The notes beneath the pieces were generated by a model. The model ran no database searches and was not told the origin of the DNA. It worked only from the letters and a program-made list of their open reading frames with translations. 64,000 nt of DNA from Glycomyces tenuis DSM 44171. Its GTDB lineage: Bacteria > Actinomycetota > Actinomycetes > Mycobacteriales > Micromonosporaceae. Below are positions 56,828-64,000 of the stretch, in pieces. Location of the stretch: NCBI RefSeq assembly GCF_000427885.1, contig NZ_ATYW01000014.1:1-64000 (forward strand), given 5' to 3'. The number at the start of each line of letters is the position of its first letter. The stretch's first letter is position 1. A program made the position numbers and the translations under genes.

Positions 56828-58270
56828 GTGACCGAACGACGATGGCGCGTCGTCCTCGCCGGAGCGATGACACTCGGACTGGCGCAACTGGCCGCGTCCC
56901 CCGTCGCGGCCGAGACCGACCCCGCCGCGGAGCGACTCGCGGACAAGGCCGCTCCGTCCCTGCTCGCGGAGCTCGAATCCGAAGGCGAGGCCGAGATCTG
57001 GGTTCGCTTCCACGGCGCGCCGGACTACGGCGACGCCCTCGGCGCCGACACGAAGACCGAGAAAGGCGCCGCCGCCGTGGCCGCGGCACAGGAGTTCGCC
57101 GAGCGCTCCCAGTCCGAGGCGGTCGACCTCCTCGCCGGCGCCGGAGTCGGCTACGAGTCGTATTGGGCGTCCTCATCGATCAGCGCCGTAGCCGACGAAG
57201 CCCTGGTCGCCGACCTGGCCGCGCTCGACTCGGTCGCCGAGATCCACCCGGCCGTCGAATACCCGGTGATCGAGCCGCCGGAACCGGACACGACCGACGC
57301 CTCGGCCGCCGCCGAGCAATGGGGACTCGACGACATCCGCGCCCCGGAGGTCTGGGAGCAGGGCTTCGACGGCACCGGTGTCGTCGTCGCCGGCAACGAC
57401 AGCGGCGTCGACTACGACCACCCCGCACTGGTCGACCAATACCGGGGCGACAACGGCGACGGCACCTTCACCCACGACTACAACTTCTTCGACGCCCAAG
57501 GCGTCTGCGGCGGCGAGCCGTGCGACGAGCGAGGGCACGGCACGCACACGATGGGCACCATGGTCGGCGACGACGGGGCGGGGAACCGGATCGGCGTCGC
57601 CCCGGGCGCCGAATGGATCGCCGTGAACGGCTGCTGCCCCGACCGCGACACGCTCATGGCGGCCGGCCAGTGGCTCGCGGCCCCGACCGACATGGCCGGG
57701 AACGACCCCGACCCGTCGAAAGCGCCCCACATCGTCGTCAACTCCTGGGGCTCGCCGTACTGGCAGGACGACCCCTGGTACGAGGACGTCGTGGCCATGT
57801 GGCACGCCGCCGGCATCATCCCGGTGTTCTCCGCGGGCAACTTCGGATACCTGGGATGCCGCTCGACCGGCTCACCGGCGGTCTACTCGAACGTGATCGC
57901 GGTCGGCTCGCACGACAGCACCGGGACGATCGACCCGGACTCCTCCCGCGGGCCGAACTCCCACGGTGAGCTCAAGCCCGATGTCACGGCACCGGGGGTG
58001 GAGATCCTCTCCTCCGAACCGGGAGGCGCTTACGGCACGAGGTCCGGCACCTCGATGGCGGCGCCGCACGTCGCCGGCATGATCGCGCTGATGATCTCGG
58101 CGGAGCCGTCGCTGGCGGGCGACTACGACGAGATATACCGGATCCTGACCGGCACCACCGTGGACGCCGAGGACCTGAGCTGCGGAGGCACGGCCGAGGT
58201 CGACAACGTCTACGGCCACGGGCGGATCGACGCCTACGCGGCGGTCCAGAGCGCGCTCGCGCTGAACTGA
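56828..58270 (+). CDS. Secreted S8 family serine peptidase (subtilase)
   Basis: Protein of 480 aa with a GTG start (AGGAGAG upstream) and Sec signal ending SPVAAET. After a propeptide of about 130 residues comes the catalytic domain with Asp in VVAGNDSGVDYDHP, His in ERGHGTHTMG, oxyanion Asn in FSAGNFGY and Ser in RSGTSMAAPHVAG. Cys pairs (GVCGGEPC and NGCCPD) suggest disulfides. It is an extracellular protease; the adjacent I36/crystallin-like secreted protein on the other strand could be a partner or inhibitor. Confidence 0.93.
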   Translation: MTERRWRVVLAGAMTLGLAQLAASPVAAETDPAAERLADKAAPSLLAELESEGEAEIWVRFHGAPDYGDALGADTKTEKGAAAVAAAQEFAERSQSEAVDLLAGAGVGYESYWASSSISAVADEALVADLAALDSVAEIHPAVEYPVIEPPEPDTTDASAAAEQWGLDDIRAPEVWEQGFDGTGVVVAGNDSGVDYDHPALVDQYRGDNGDGTFTHDYNFFDAQGVCGGEPCDERGHGTHTMGTMVGDDGAGNRIGVAPGAEWIAVNGCCPDRDTLMAAGQWLAAPTDMAGNDPDPSKAPHIVVNSWGSPYWQDDPWYEDVVAMWHAAGIIPVFSAGNFGYLGCRSTGSPAVYSNVIAVGSHDSTGTIDPDSSRGPNSHGELKPDVTAPGVEILSSEPGGAYGTRSGTSMAAPHVAGMIALMISAEPSLAGDYDEIYRILTGTTVDAEDLSCGGTAEVDNVYGHGRIDAYAAVQSALALN

Positions 58271-58280
58271 CGACCGTGCG

Positions 58281-58451
58281 GTTCGCCGCGCCGTGTTCGC
58301 CGTCGGCGACATCGACGAGCGCGTGGCCCGGCTGCCGGCCAAGGGCGCTCGGCCGGTCGGTGAGATCGTGCCGTACGAGGACCGCTATCGGCTCTGCCGC
58401 GTCCGCGGCCCTGAAGGCATCGTCGTCGGCCTGGCCGAGCCGCTCGACTGA
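58281..58451 (+). pseudogene. C-terminal fragment of a VOC-family (glyoxalase-like) protein
   Basis: A 56-residue open frame ending in TGA reads AVGDIDERVARLPAKGARPVGEI then YEDRYRLCRVRGPEGIVVGLAEPLD, the last beta-alpha-beta unit of VOC proteins, with the terminal metal Glu in GPEG. There is no start and the N-terminal half is absent, so it is a truncated relic downstream of the subtilase gene. Confidence 0.7.
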
Positions 58452-58564
58452 CCCCGACGCCGTCGAGCGCCGCCGGACGAGTCGGCCTCGGACACCCCGC
58501 GGAACGCCCGGCGGGACCCGTGGAGGAACGAACTCATCCGCGCCGGAACCATGAGCGGCACGGA

Positions 58565-58599
58565 AACGGGTGCGTCGCCCACTCGGCGACGCACCCGTT
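58565..58599. terminator. Hairpin terminator downstream of the crystallin/I36-like gene
   Basis: Perfect 15-bp arms (58565-58579 and 58585-58599) with a 5-base loop lie 21 bases beyond the stop of the minus-strand gene at 58620 and can also stop plus-strand reading from the subtilase. Confidence 0.85.
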
Positions 58600-58619
58600 C
58601 GCTCACACTGCGGACACGG

Positions 58620-59195
58620 TCAGGAGATCTTGAACGCGTCCGCCCGGTTGTTCAGGGCGCCCAGCAGGCGGTCCTGGTCGATCCAGGCGCTGGCGTCGCC
58701 GGTGGCGGCGTCGCCCAGCTTGACGTCGCAGTGGTTGTAGGTCTGCACCGAGCTGACGTCGTTGATGAAACCGCCCGGGAGGTTGGCTCCTCCTTCGTCG
58801 TCCCCGTAGCCGGCGGAGCACCCGTACTCGTATTCCGGATTGGTGATCACGATCATCCAACCCGCCTGGTACTTGTTGAAGTCCGACCGCTGGTAGAGCC
58901 TGGCGACGACCAGGCCCTCCTCCGGCGGCTCCCCAGTGCAGCCGTAGCGTCCGTCGCGGACCGAGCAGTGGTAGAACGTCGTCGAGGCGCTCATGTCCAC
59001 GTCCCCGAGGTCCTCGAACGTGACGGGCCGGTCGCTCTCGACCGCTTCGATCTGGATCTCGTCGGACTCCTCGGCCGCCGGAGCCTCCGCGCTCACCGGA
59101 GCGCTCGGGGCGAGTCCGATCAGGAGCAGCGCCCCCGCGACTACGACCGCGACTCGTGCCCATGCCGCGCGGGCCCTCGTGATGGTGGTTTCCAT
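58620..59195 (-). CDS. Secreted beta-gamma-crystallin/peptidase inhibitor I36-like protein
   Basis: Protein of 191 aa. Sec signal (ending PVSAEA) and an acidic segment precede a domain with FYHCSVRDGRYGCTG, YEYGCSAGYGDDEG, FINDVSSVQTYNHCDVKLGD and DQDRLLGALNNRADAFKIS. The late segment matches the pattern SVQNYxxCDVxLY...LGxLNDRASS of the crystallin-like I36 proteinase-inhibitor family found in streptomycetes. Five to six Cys may form disulfides. Function as inhibitor of the adjacent subtilase is possible but not shown. Ends at the 15-bp hairpin. Confidence 0.7.
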   Translation of the reverse strand: METTITRARAAWARVAVVVAGALLLIGLAPSAPVSAEAPAAEESDEIQIEAVESDRPVTFEDLGDVDMSASTTFYHCSVRDGRYGCTGEPPEEGLVVARLYQRSDFNKYQAGWMIVITNPEYEYGCSAGYGDDEGGANLPGGFINDVSSVQTYNHCDVKLGDAATGDASAWIDQDRLLGALNNRADAFKIS

Positions 59196-59408
59196 GGTTC
59201 CTCCTCAGCCCCGCCTTCCGGCGGATGCGAATCCGGCGCCGGCGGGGCGTGCATGTGTTCACTTGCGACTGCAATCTTGAACACCTCGGCTAGAAGGAAT
59301 ATCGACGGAACCCAGAAGCGGCCGGACCGCGCATATGCTTGCGGTGGAACGCCGGCCGCGGGGGGCATTTCCGACATCTGGTCACGCGATCTCGACGGAG
59401 ACTCGATC

Positions 59409-61289
59409 ATGGAGTTCAAGGTGCTCGGCGCGCTCGAGGTGCGCGAGTGTGGAACACCGCTGCCGCTTGGTACCCCACGGATGAGGGCGGTGTTGAGCGT
59501 CCTGCTGACCCATCCGAACCAAGTTGTCAGCGTCGACCGCTTCGTCGACGAGCTGTGGCCCGACGGTGGTCCGGCGGCGGCTCGCGGCCAAGTCCACGAC
59601 TACGTCTCGCGGCTGCGCCGGGCCTTCCGGTCCGCCCCCACCGAGGCACCTGCGAGGCGGCTCGTCACCCGCAAACCCGGCTACCTGCTCGAAGTGGGGG
59701 AGGAGGAGCTCGATCGCCACCGGTACGAGCGGCTGTTGGCCGACGCCCGCTCCGCCAGGGAATCGAACGACCTCCAGACGAGTCTGAAGTGCTACCGGGA
59801 GGCCGACCGGCTGTGGCGTGGCGGGCCGTTCAGCGACGTGCCGCCGATCAGCTCGGTCGTCGCGGCACAGACCGCACTGGCCGAGCTCCGGCTGATCAGC
59901 CGGGAGGAAGGGTACGAGACCGCGCTCGACCTCGGAGTCGAGGAAGGACTGGTGACGGAGCTGTCCAGGCTGGTCGAGGCCTACCCGTTGCGAGAGCGGC
60001 TCGTCGCGCAGCTCATGCGGGCGCTGTACCGGACCGGCCGCACCGCCGATGCGCTCGGACTGGCTCGCAGGACGAGGCGACGCCTGGCCGAGGAGATCGG
60101 TGCCGACCCCGGGCCCGAGCTCAGGCACCGCGAACTGGCCATCCTTCGCGGCGAGCCGGACCCCCCGCCGCCGGCCGCGCGCGGCCGAGCCGGCGCCGCG
60201 GCGCTCGCGCAACTCCCGGCCGACGTCCCCGTCTTCATCGGTCGGCGCGCCGAACTCGAACAGCTGAGGGCGGATCCGAACGGCGGCCCGCGCGGCTCAC
60301 ACGGCCCGTCGATCACCGTGATCGACGGGATGCCCGGAGTCGGAAAGACCGCCTTGGCGGTCCACGCGGCGCACTCGCTCGCGCCGATGTACCCCGACGG
60401 GCAGCTCTTCCTCGACCTCCACGGCCATACCGAAGGGCTGGAGCCACTCGAACCGGGGGAGGCGCTCGGATCGCTCCTCCGCCGCCTCGGCGTGTCCGAG
60501 CCGCAGATGCCGCCGACCGTCGACGAGCGTGCCGCCCTCTACCGCGGCCTGCTGACCGGTCGGCGGATGCTCATCGTCCTGGACAACGCGTTGGCATCCG
60601 GACAGGTGGCACCGCTGCTCCCCGGTGCGGGCGGATCCATGGTGATCGTGACGAGCCGGAGTCGTTCGACGGGATTCCATCATGGGCGGTCCTTGACGCT
60701 GGGAGCGATGCCCCGAGACGAAGCGGCGGAGCTGATGCGCCTGTCCGTCCCCGAGGACCGGATCGACGACCGCACCCGGGAGCACATCGCGGAGGCCGTC
60801 GACCTGTGCGGTGCGCTGCCGCTCGCGCTGGTGATCTGCGCGTCCCGCCTGGGCGCGCACTCGACCTGGAGCTTCGAGTACCTGGTGGACAGCTTGCGCG
60901 GGTGGCGGCGGGAACTGATGGGCGCCGACGCCCCCGAATGCCCGGTGATGGCCTCGGTCGAGCTGTCATTCCAGCGGCTGGCCCCCGAGGAGCGGCGTCT
61001 GTACCGGTTTCTCGGCATCGGCTCCGAGCCCGGCGTGGACGCATACGAGGCGGCGGTGCTGATCGGCGTCGAACCGGATCGAGCGCGATACCTTCTGGAC
61101 CGACTCTTCGAGGCACATCTGCTGGACGAGCCCGCCGAAGGGCGGTACGCGTTCCACGAGCTGCTCCGCCTGCACGCGCTCCGGGCCGCCGAGCGCGATC
61201 TGTCCGAGGCCGAACGCCGCTCCGCCGCAGACCGGCTTCGCGAGCACCGCCGGCGGAGCAGACCGGTCGCGGCGCCCCCTCGCCGATGA
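59409..61289 (+). CDS. SARP/AfsR-like regulator with BTAD and NB-ARC domains
   Basis: Protein of 626 aa. N-terminal OmpR-like winged helix (FKVLGALEVRECGTPLPLG), BTAD domain to about residue 250 (LAADRH-like region, YPLRERLVAQLMRALYRTGRTADAL), then an NTPase domain with P-loop VIDGMPGVGKTALAVHAAHS (about residue 305), Walker B MLIVLDNA and the GLPLA-like LCGALPLALVI. AfsR and its kin usually continue with TPR repeats of 300 residues; here the protein stops right after the NB-ARC winged part, so it is a short version. It may activate a secondary-metabolite operon that is not in this window. Confidence 0.9.
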   Translation: MEFKVLGALEVRECGTPLPLGTPRMRAVLSVLLTHPNQVVSVDRFVDELWPDGGPAAARGQVHDYVSRLRRAFRSAPTEAPARRLVTRKPGYLLEVGEEELDRHRYERLLADARSARESNDLQTSLKCYREADRLWRGGPFSDVPPISSVVAAQTALAELRLISREEGYETALDLGVEEGLVTELSRLVEAYPLRERLVAQLMRALYRTGRTADALGLARRTRRRLAEEIGADPGPELRHRELAILRGEPDPPPPAARGRAGAAALAQLPADVPVFIGRRAELEQLRADPNGGPRGSHGPSITVIDGMPGVGKTALAVHAAHSLAPMYPDGQLFLDLHGHTEGLEPLEPGEALGSLLRRLGVSEPQMPPTVDERAALYRGLLTGRRMLIVLDNALASGQVAPLLPGAGGSMVIVTSRSRSTGFHHGRSLTLGAMPRDEAAELMRLSVPEDRIDDRTREHIAEAVDLCGALPLALVICASRLGAHSTWSFEYLVDSLRGWRRELMGADAPECPVMASVELSFQRLAPEERRLYRFLGIGSEPGVDAYEAAVLIGVEPDRARYLLDRLFEAHLLDEPAEGRYAFHELLRLHALRAAERDLSEAERRSAADRLREHRRRSRPVAAPPRR

Positions 61290-61544
61290 GAGGCGGAGCG
61301 GCTGCGGTGTCGGAGATCCAGTTGCGTTCGTCGAGGGTCCGGAGATGCCGGGCGGACTCGAAGTCGAAGGGGGGTTTGAGCAGTCGGACCTGGGCGGTGA
61401 CTGATGTGCGGTGGCCGGGTGACAGGTGGCGGCGGGCGGCGGGCACACGGCCTGCCCCGCGCAGGGGCGTCTGGTTCGGTGGTGATGGGCGACGGGCGGG
61501 CCGAACGGGCCGGATGACGCCCAATCCGATGCGCAGGGCAGGCC

Positions 61545-62324
61545 CTACGACTTCGCGCCGTCGGGTCCGTCTCGGGCACCCGCGTCGTCCAGTTCCGCTC
61601 GGAGCTTGTCGGCGGCGAGGGCGAGCGCCCGCGCCGCCTTCGCCAGCAGCTCGTCGGTCATGCGGGGCTCGGGCCCGGACACCGACACGGCGTAGGGCAG
61701 CCCCGCGAAGAAGGGGACCGCGACGCAGCGGACGCCGAGCTCCATCTCGGAGTCGTCCACCGCGTATCCCCGGCCGCGGACGCCGTCGAGTTCGGTCAGC
61801 ATCGCCGCGAGGTCCACGATGGTGTTCGGCGTGTGGCGGCGCATTCCCGCCCTGCCCAGGAGCCTGCGCACCGACTGCTCGGGCAGCTGCGACAGCAGCG
61901 CCTTGCCGACACCGGTGCTGTGCAGGGGCGCCCGGTGCCCGACCTCGGTGAACATCCGGATGGAGTGCGTCCCCGCGACCTGCGCGATGTATTCGGCCGC
62001 GTCCGAGGAGAGCATCGCGAGGTTCGCGGTCTCGCCCAGCTCCCGCGCGAGGTCGCGCAGCACCGGCCGGGCCCGGAGCCCCAGGAGGGCGTTCGCGTTC
62101 GCGGCCAGCTGCGCGATGCGCGAGCCGGTCGCGTACCGGCGGTCGGGGAGCTGGTGCGCGTACCCGCGGTCGACGAGGGTGCGCAGGAGCCGGTGGATCG
62201 TCCCCGCCGGGAGCCCGATCGCGGCGGCGAGCTCGCTGACGCTCATGGCCCGCCCCGCGGCGTCCAGCGCCTCGATGAGGTCCAGCGCCCGCTCGACCGA
62301 CTGCACTCCAGGTCTCCGATCCAT
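61545..62324 (-). CDS. IclR family transcriptional regulator
   Basis: Protein of 259 aa; the ATG chosen has GGGGGC upstream, and an ATG 24 bases before is possible. HTH (MSVSELAAAIGLPAGTIHRLLRTLVDRGY) and the IclR effector domain (YIAQVAGTHSIRMFTEVGHRAPLHSTGVGKALL, YAVDDSEMELGVRCVAVPF) are complete. Divergent from glcD, with a palindrome over the shared control region; the likely ligand is glyoxylate, glycolate or a related acid. Confidence 0.92.
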   Translation of the reverse strand: MDRRPGVQSVERALDLIEALDAAGRAMSVSELAAAIGLPAGTIHRLLRTLVDRGYAHQLPDRRYATGSRIAQLAANANALLGLRARPVLRDLARELGETANLAMLSSDAAEYIAQVAGTHSIRMFTEVGHRAPLHSTGVGKALLSQLPEQSVRRLLGRAGMRRHTPNTIVDLAAMLTELDGVRGRGYAVDDSEMELGVRCVAVPFFAGLPYAVSVSGPEPRMTDELLAKAARALALAADKLRAELDDAGARDGPDGAKS

Positions 62325-62399
62325 CAGTGCCCCCTTTCCCGTTGGCATCCGATTGCCACGCGCGCCGTCTGACGGTAGCATTCGATCATGCGATATCAG

Positions 62400-62418
62400 T
62401 ATTCCACGATGCGGAATA
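62400..62418. promoter_or_regulatory. Candidate IclR operator before glcD
   Basis: Inverted repeat TATTCC (62400-62405)/GGAATA (62413-62418) with a 7-base centre, enclosed by direct repeats ATATCAG (62393-62399 and 62416-62422). It ends four bases before the glcD start, where a Shine-Dalgarno would be expected, so glcD may be translated from a very short leader. Confidence 0.6.
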
Positions 62419-62422
62419 TCAG

Positions 62423-63844
62423 ATGAGCGATCCGCTTGAGGAGCTTCGCGCGGCGCTGGGCGACGCCGCCCTCGTCACGGAGCCCGCGGCGAAGGAGCCG
62501 TACCGCCGCGATCGCGCGCTCGACCCCCGCCCCGGCATGCCCCTCGCCGTCGTCCTGCCGGAGACCACGGCCGAGGTCCAGGCCGTCATGCGGTGGGCGT
62601 CCGCGCACGGCGTGCCGGTGACGCCCCGCGGGGCGGGGACCGGGCTCTCCGGCGGCGCCACGGCGATCGAGGGCGGCGTCGTGCTGAGCACCGAGCGGAT
62701 GCGCGCGGTCCGCGTGGACGCCGCCACCCGGATGGCCGTCGTGCAGCCCGGCCTGCTCAACGCCGAGGTCAAGGCCGCGGTCGCGGCGCAAGGCCTGTGG
62801 TATCCGCCGGATCCCGCGTCGTTCGAGATCTGCACCATCGGCGGGAACGCGGCGACGAACGCCGGCGGCCTGTGCTGCGTCAAGTACGGCGTCACCGCCG
62901 ACTACATCCTCGGCGCGGAGGTCGTCCTGGCCGACGGGCGCGCGGTGAGGGTCGGCGGCCCGCGGCTCAAGGACGTCGCCGGGCTCTCGATGCTCAAGCT
63001 CTTCGTGGGCAGCGAAGGCACCCTCGGCGTCATCACCGAGCTGACCCTCCGCCTGCTGCCCGCCCCGCCGCCCGCGCGCACGGTGGTCGCATGGTTCGAC
63101 GACACCGAGCGGGCGTCGGCGGCCGTCTTCGCCATCGCCTCGCGCATCCGGCCCTCCATGCTCGAGTACATGGACCGCACCGCGATCGGCGCGGTCGAGG
63201 ACGTCCTCGGCATGGGCCTGCACCGCGACGCCGCCGCGCTGGTCGTCGCCCGCTCGGACGACCAGCATCCCGACGGCGCCGAAGTGGCGTCCATGCTCGG
63301 GGCCTTCACCGACCACGGCGCGTTCGAGACCTTCGAAGCGGCCGATCAGTCCGAGGGCGAGCGCTTCGCGCACGCGCGCCGGATCGCCATCCCCGCCGTC
63401 GAGCGCCTCGGCCCGCTGCTCCTGGAGGACGTGGGGGTCCCCATCCCGCTCCTCGCGGAACTGGTGGCGGGCGTCGAGGAGATCGCCCGCGCCCGCGAGG
63501 TCACGATCGCCTTCATCGCGCACGCCGGAGACGGCAACACCCATCCGCTGATCGTCTACGACCCCGAGGACACCGCGCTCACCGAACGCGCCCACCTCGC
63601 CTACGGGGAGGTGATGGACCTCGCCATCCGCCTGGGCGGGACGATCACCGGCGAGCACGGCGTCGGCCGGCTCAAGCGGCCGTGGCTCGTCGAGCAGATC
63701 GGCGACGACCTCCTCGAGGTGTCCCACCGCGTGAAGCGGGCCCTCGACCCTCAAGGCATCCTCAACCCCGGAACGATCTTCGCGGCCGACAGCGCCGCAT
63801 CCGACGACAGCGCCGCACCAGACGAAGGAGCACACACTCGATGA
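62423..63844 (+). CDS. glcD: FAD-linked glycolate/lactate oxidase subunit GlcD
   Basis: Protein of 473 aa with the VAO-type fold. FAD-binding domain: PLAVVLPETTAEVQAVMRWA, RGAGTGLSGGA at about residue 68, CTIGGNAATNAGGLCCVKYG, and GSEGTLGVITELTL. The C-terminal cap (FAHAGDGN-like segment HAGDGNTHP, then GEHGVGRLKRPWL) supplies active-site residues. It oxidises glycolate to glyoxylate (or D-lactate to pyruvate). The malate synthase G gene that follows in overlap argues for glycolate. No glcE/glcF subunits are visible, so it may act alone or with FAD-domain partners elsewhere. Confidence 0.9.
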   Translation: MSDPLEELRAALGDAALVTEPAAKEPYRRDRALDPRPGMPLAVVLPETTAEVQAVMRWASAHGVPVTPRGAGTGLSGGATAIEGGVVLSTERMRAVRVDAATRMAVVQPGLLNAEVKAAVAAQGLWYPPDPASFEICTIGGNAATNAGGLCCVKYGVTADYILGAEVVLADGRAVRVGGPRLKDVAGLSMLKLFVGSEGTLGVITELTLRLLPAPPPARTVVAWFDDTERASAAVFAIASRIRPSMLEYMDRTAIGAVEDVLGMGLHRDAAALVVARSDDQHPDGAEVASMLGAFTDHGAFETFEAADQSEGERFAHARRIAIPAVERLGPLLLEDVGVPIPLLAELVAGVEEIARAREVTIAFIAHAGDGNTHPLIVYDPEDTALTERAHLAYGEVMDLAIRLGGTITGEHGVGRLKRPWLVEQIGDDLLEVSHRVKRALDPQGILNPGTIFAADSAASDDSAAPDEGAHTR

Positions 63845-64000
63845 CGCACATCGCCGCCGGAGGACTCTCGGTCGACAGCGCACTGCACGCCTTCGTGGAG
63901 CGCGAGCTCCTGCCCGCCGCGTCGATCGACGCCCGGACCTTCTGGGACGGCTTCGCGCGCATCGTCGCCGAGCTCGGACCGCGCAACCGGGAGCTGCTGG
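63841..64000 (+). CDS. glcB: Malate synthase G, N-terminal part (3' end outside window)
   Basis: The ATG overlaps the glcD stop (ATGA). The 53 visible residues (GGLSVDSALHAFVERELLPA, then FWDGFARIVAELGPRNRELL) match the conserved N-terminus of monomeric malate synthase G. The enzyme condenses glyoxylate with acetyl-CoA to malate, completing glycolate use begun by GlcD. The catalytic residues lie beyond the window. Confidence 0.88.
   Translation, partial: MTHIAAGGLSVDSALHAFVERELLPAASIDARTFWDGFARIVAELGPRNRELL

Noticed and set aside
61290-61544. Minus-strand reading RLLKPPFDFESARHLRTLDERNW after the SARP gene
   Set aside because: Suggestive of a coding remnant but not assignable to a family and without start; not reported as a gene.

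Overview
The window is G+C-rich DNA with actinomycete hallmarks: GTG starts, Tat-exported enzymes, sugar ABC transporters without their own ATPase, SARP, PaaX and MmyB-type regulators, and an ECF sigma/zinc anti-sigma pair. Ricin-type lectin modules on almost every secreted enzyme, together with plant-polysaccharide genes, suggest a soil actinomycete of the Streptomyces/Glycomyces/Micromonospora type. Genus is not decided by the sequence.

Region 1 (1-20309) is a dense glycan-degradation locus. A plus-strand run (lectin-tailed protein cut by the window edge, GH43, GH43-CBM6) converges on a minus-strand operon (GH95, GH2, feruloyl-esterase-like CE1). A GntR/FadR-type regulator is divergent from an operon of sugar-binding lipoprotein, two permeases, an enolase-superfamily enzyme and a beta-helix glycoside-hydrolase candidate. 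Six of the seven secreted enzymes seen in full or part carry one of two ricin-module subtypes at the C-terminus, as does the partial protein at the left edge; the choice of subtype seems to follow the export route.

Region 2 (20346-27703) is a PaaX-controlled set of CoA ligase, MaoC hydratase, SDR and amidohydrolase, divergent from an MHS-family transporter. It matches the logic of the Rhodococcus p-hydroxycinnamate (cou) pathway. CE1 esterases lie on both sides, so ferulate or coumarate released from cell-wall esters would be a sensible substrate.

Region 3 (27704-37700) is small regulators and enzymes (MerR, HxlR, RidA, phosphotransferases, XRE, HAD) mixed with gene debris: a ricin relic, an OYE fragment, an S41 peptidase fragment and two broken IS5-family transposases.

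Region 4 (37351-46880) is a xylan regulon: a large Tat-type binding lipoprotein, two permeases, a DUF624 protein and a LacI regulator, facing an operon of GH62 arabinofuranosidase, an alpha/beta hydrolase and GH10 xylanase. The same 11-bp palindrome (CGAAAATTTCG) stands before both operons.

Region 5 (47159-64000) is general: two more phosphotransferases, DHFR-like/TetR pair, DoxX protein, an ECF sigma/anti-sigma pair with mirrored promoters driving a lipoprotein and cytochrome b, two crcB fluoride channel genes, a MEDS/ATPase switch protein, a subtilase, a crystallin/I36-like secreted protein, a SARP regulator, and a glycolate oxidase/malate synthase G pair with IclR. No tRNA, rRNA or CRISPR array was seen.
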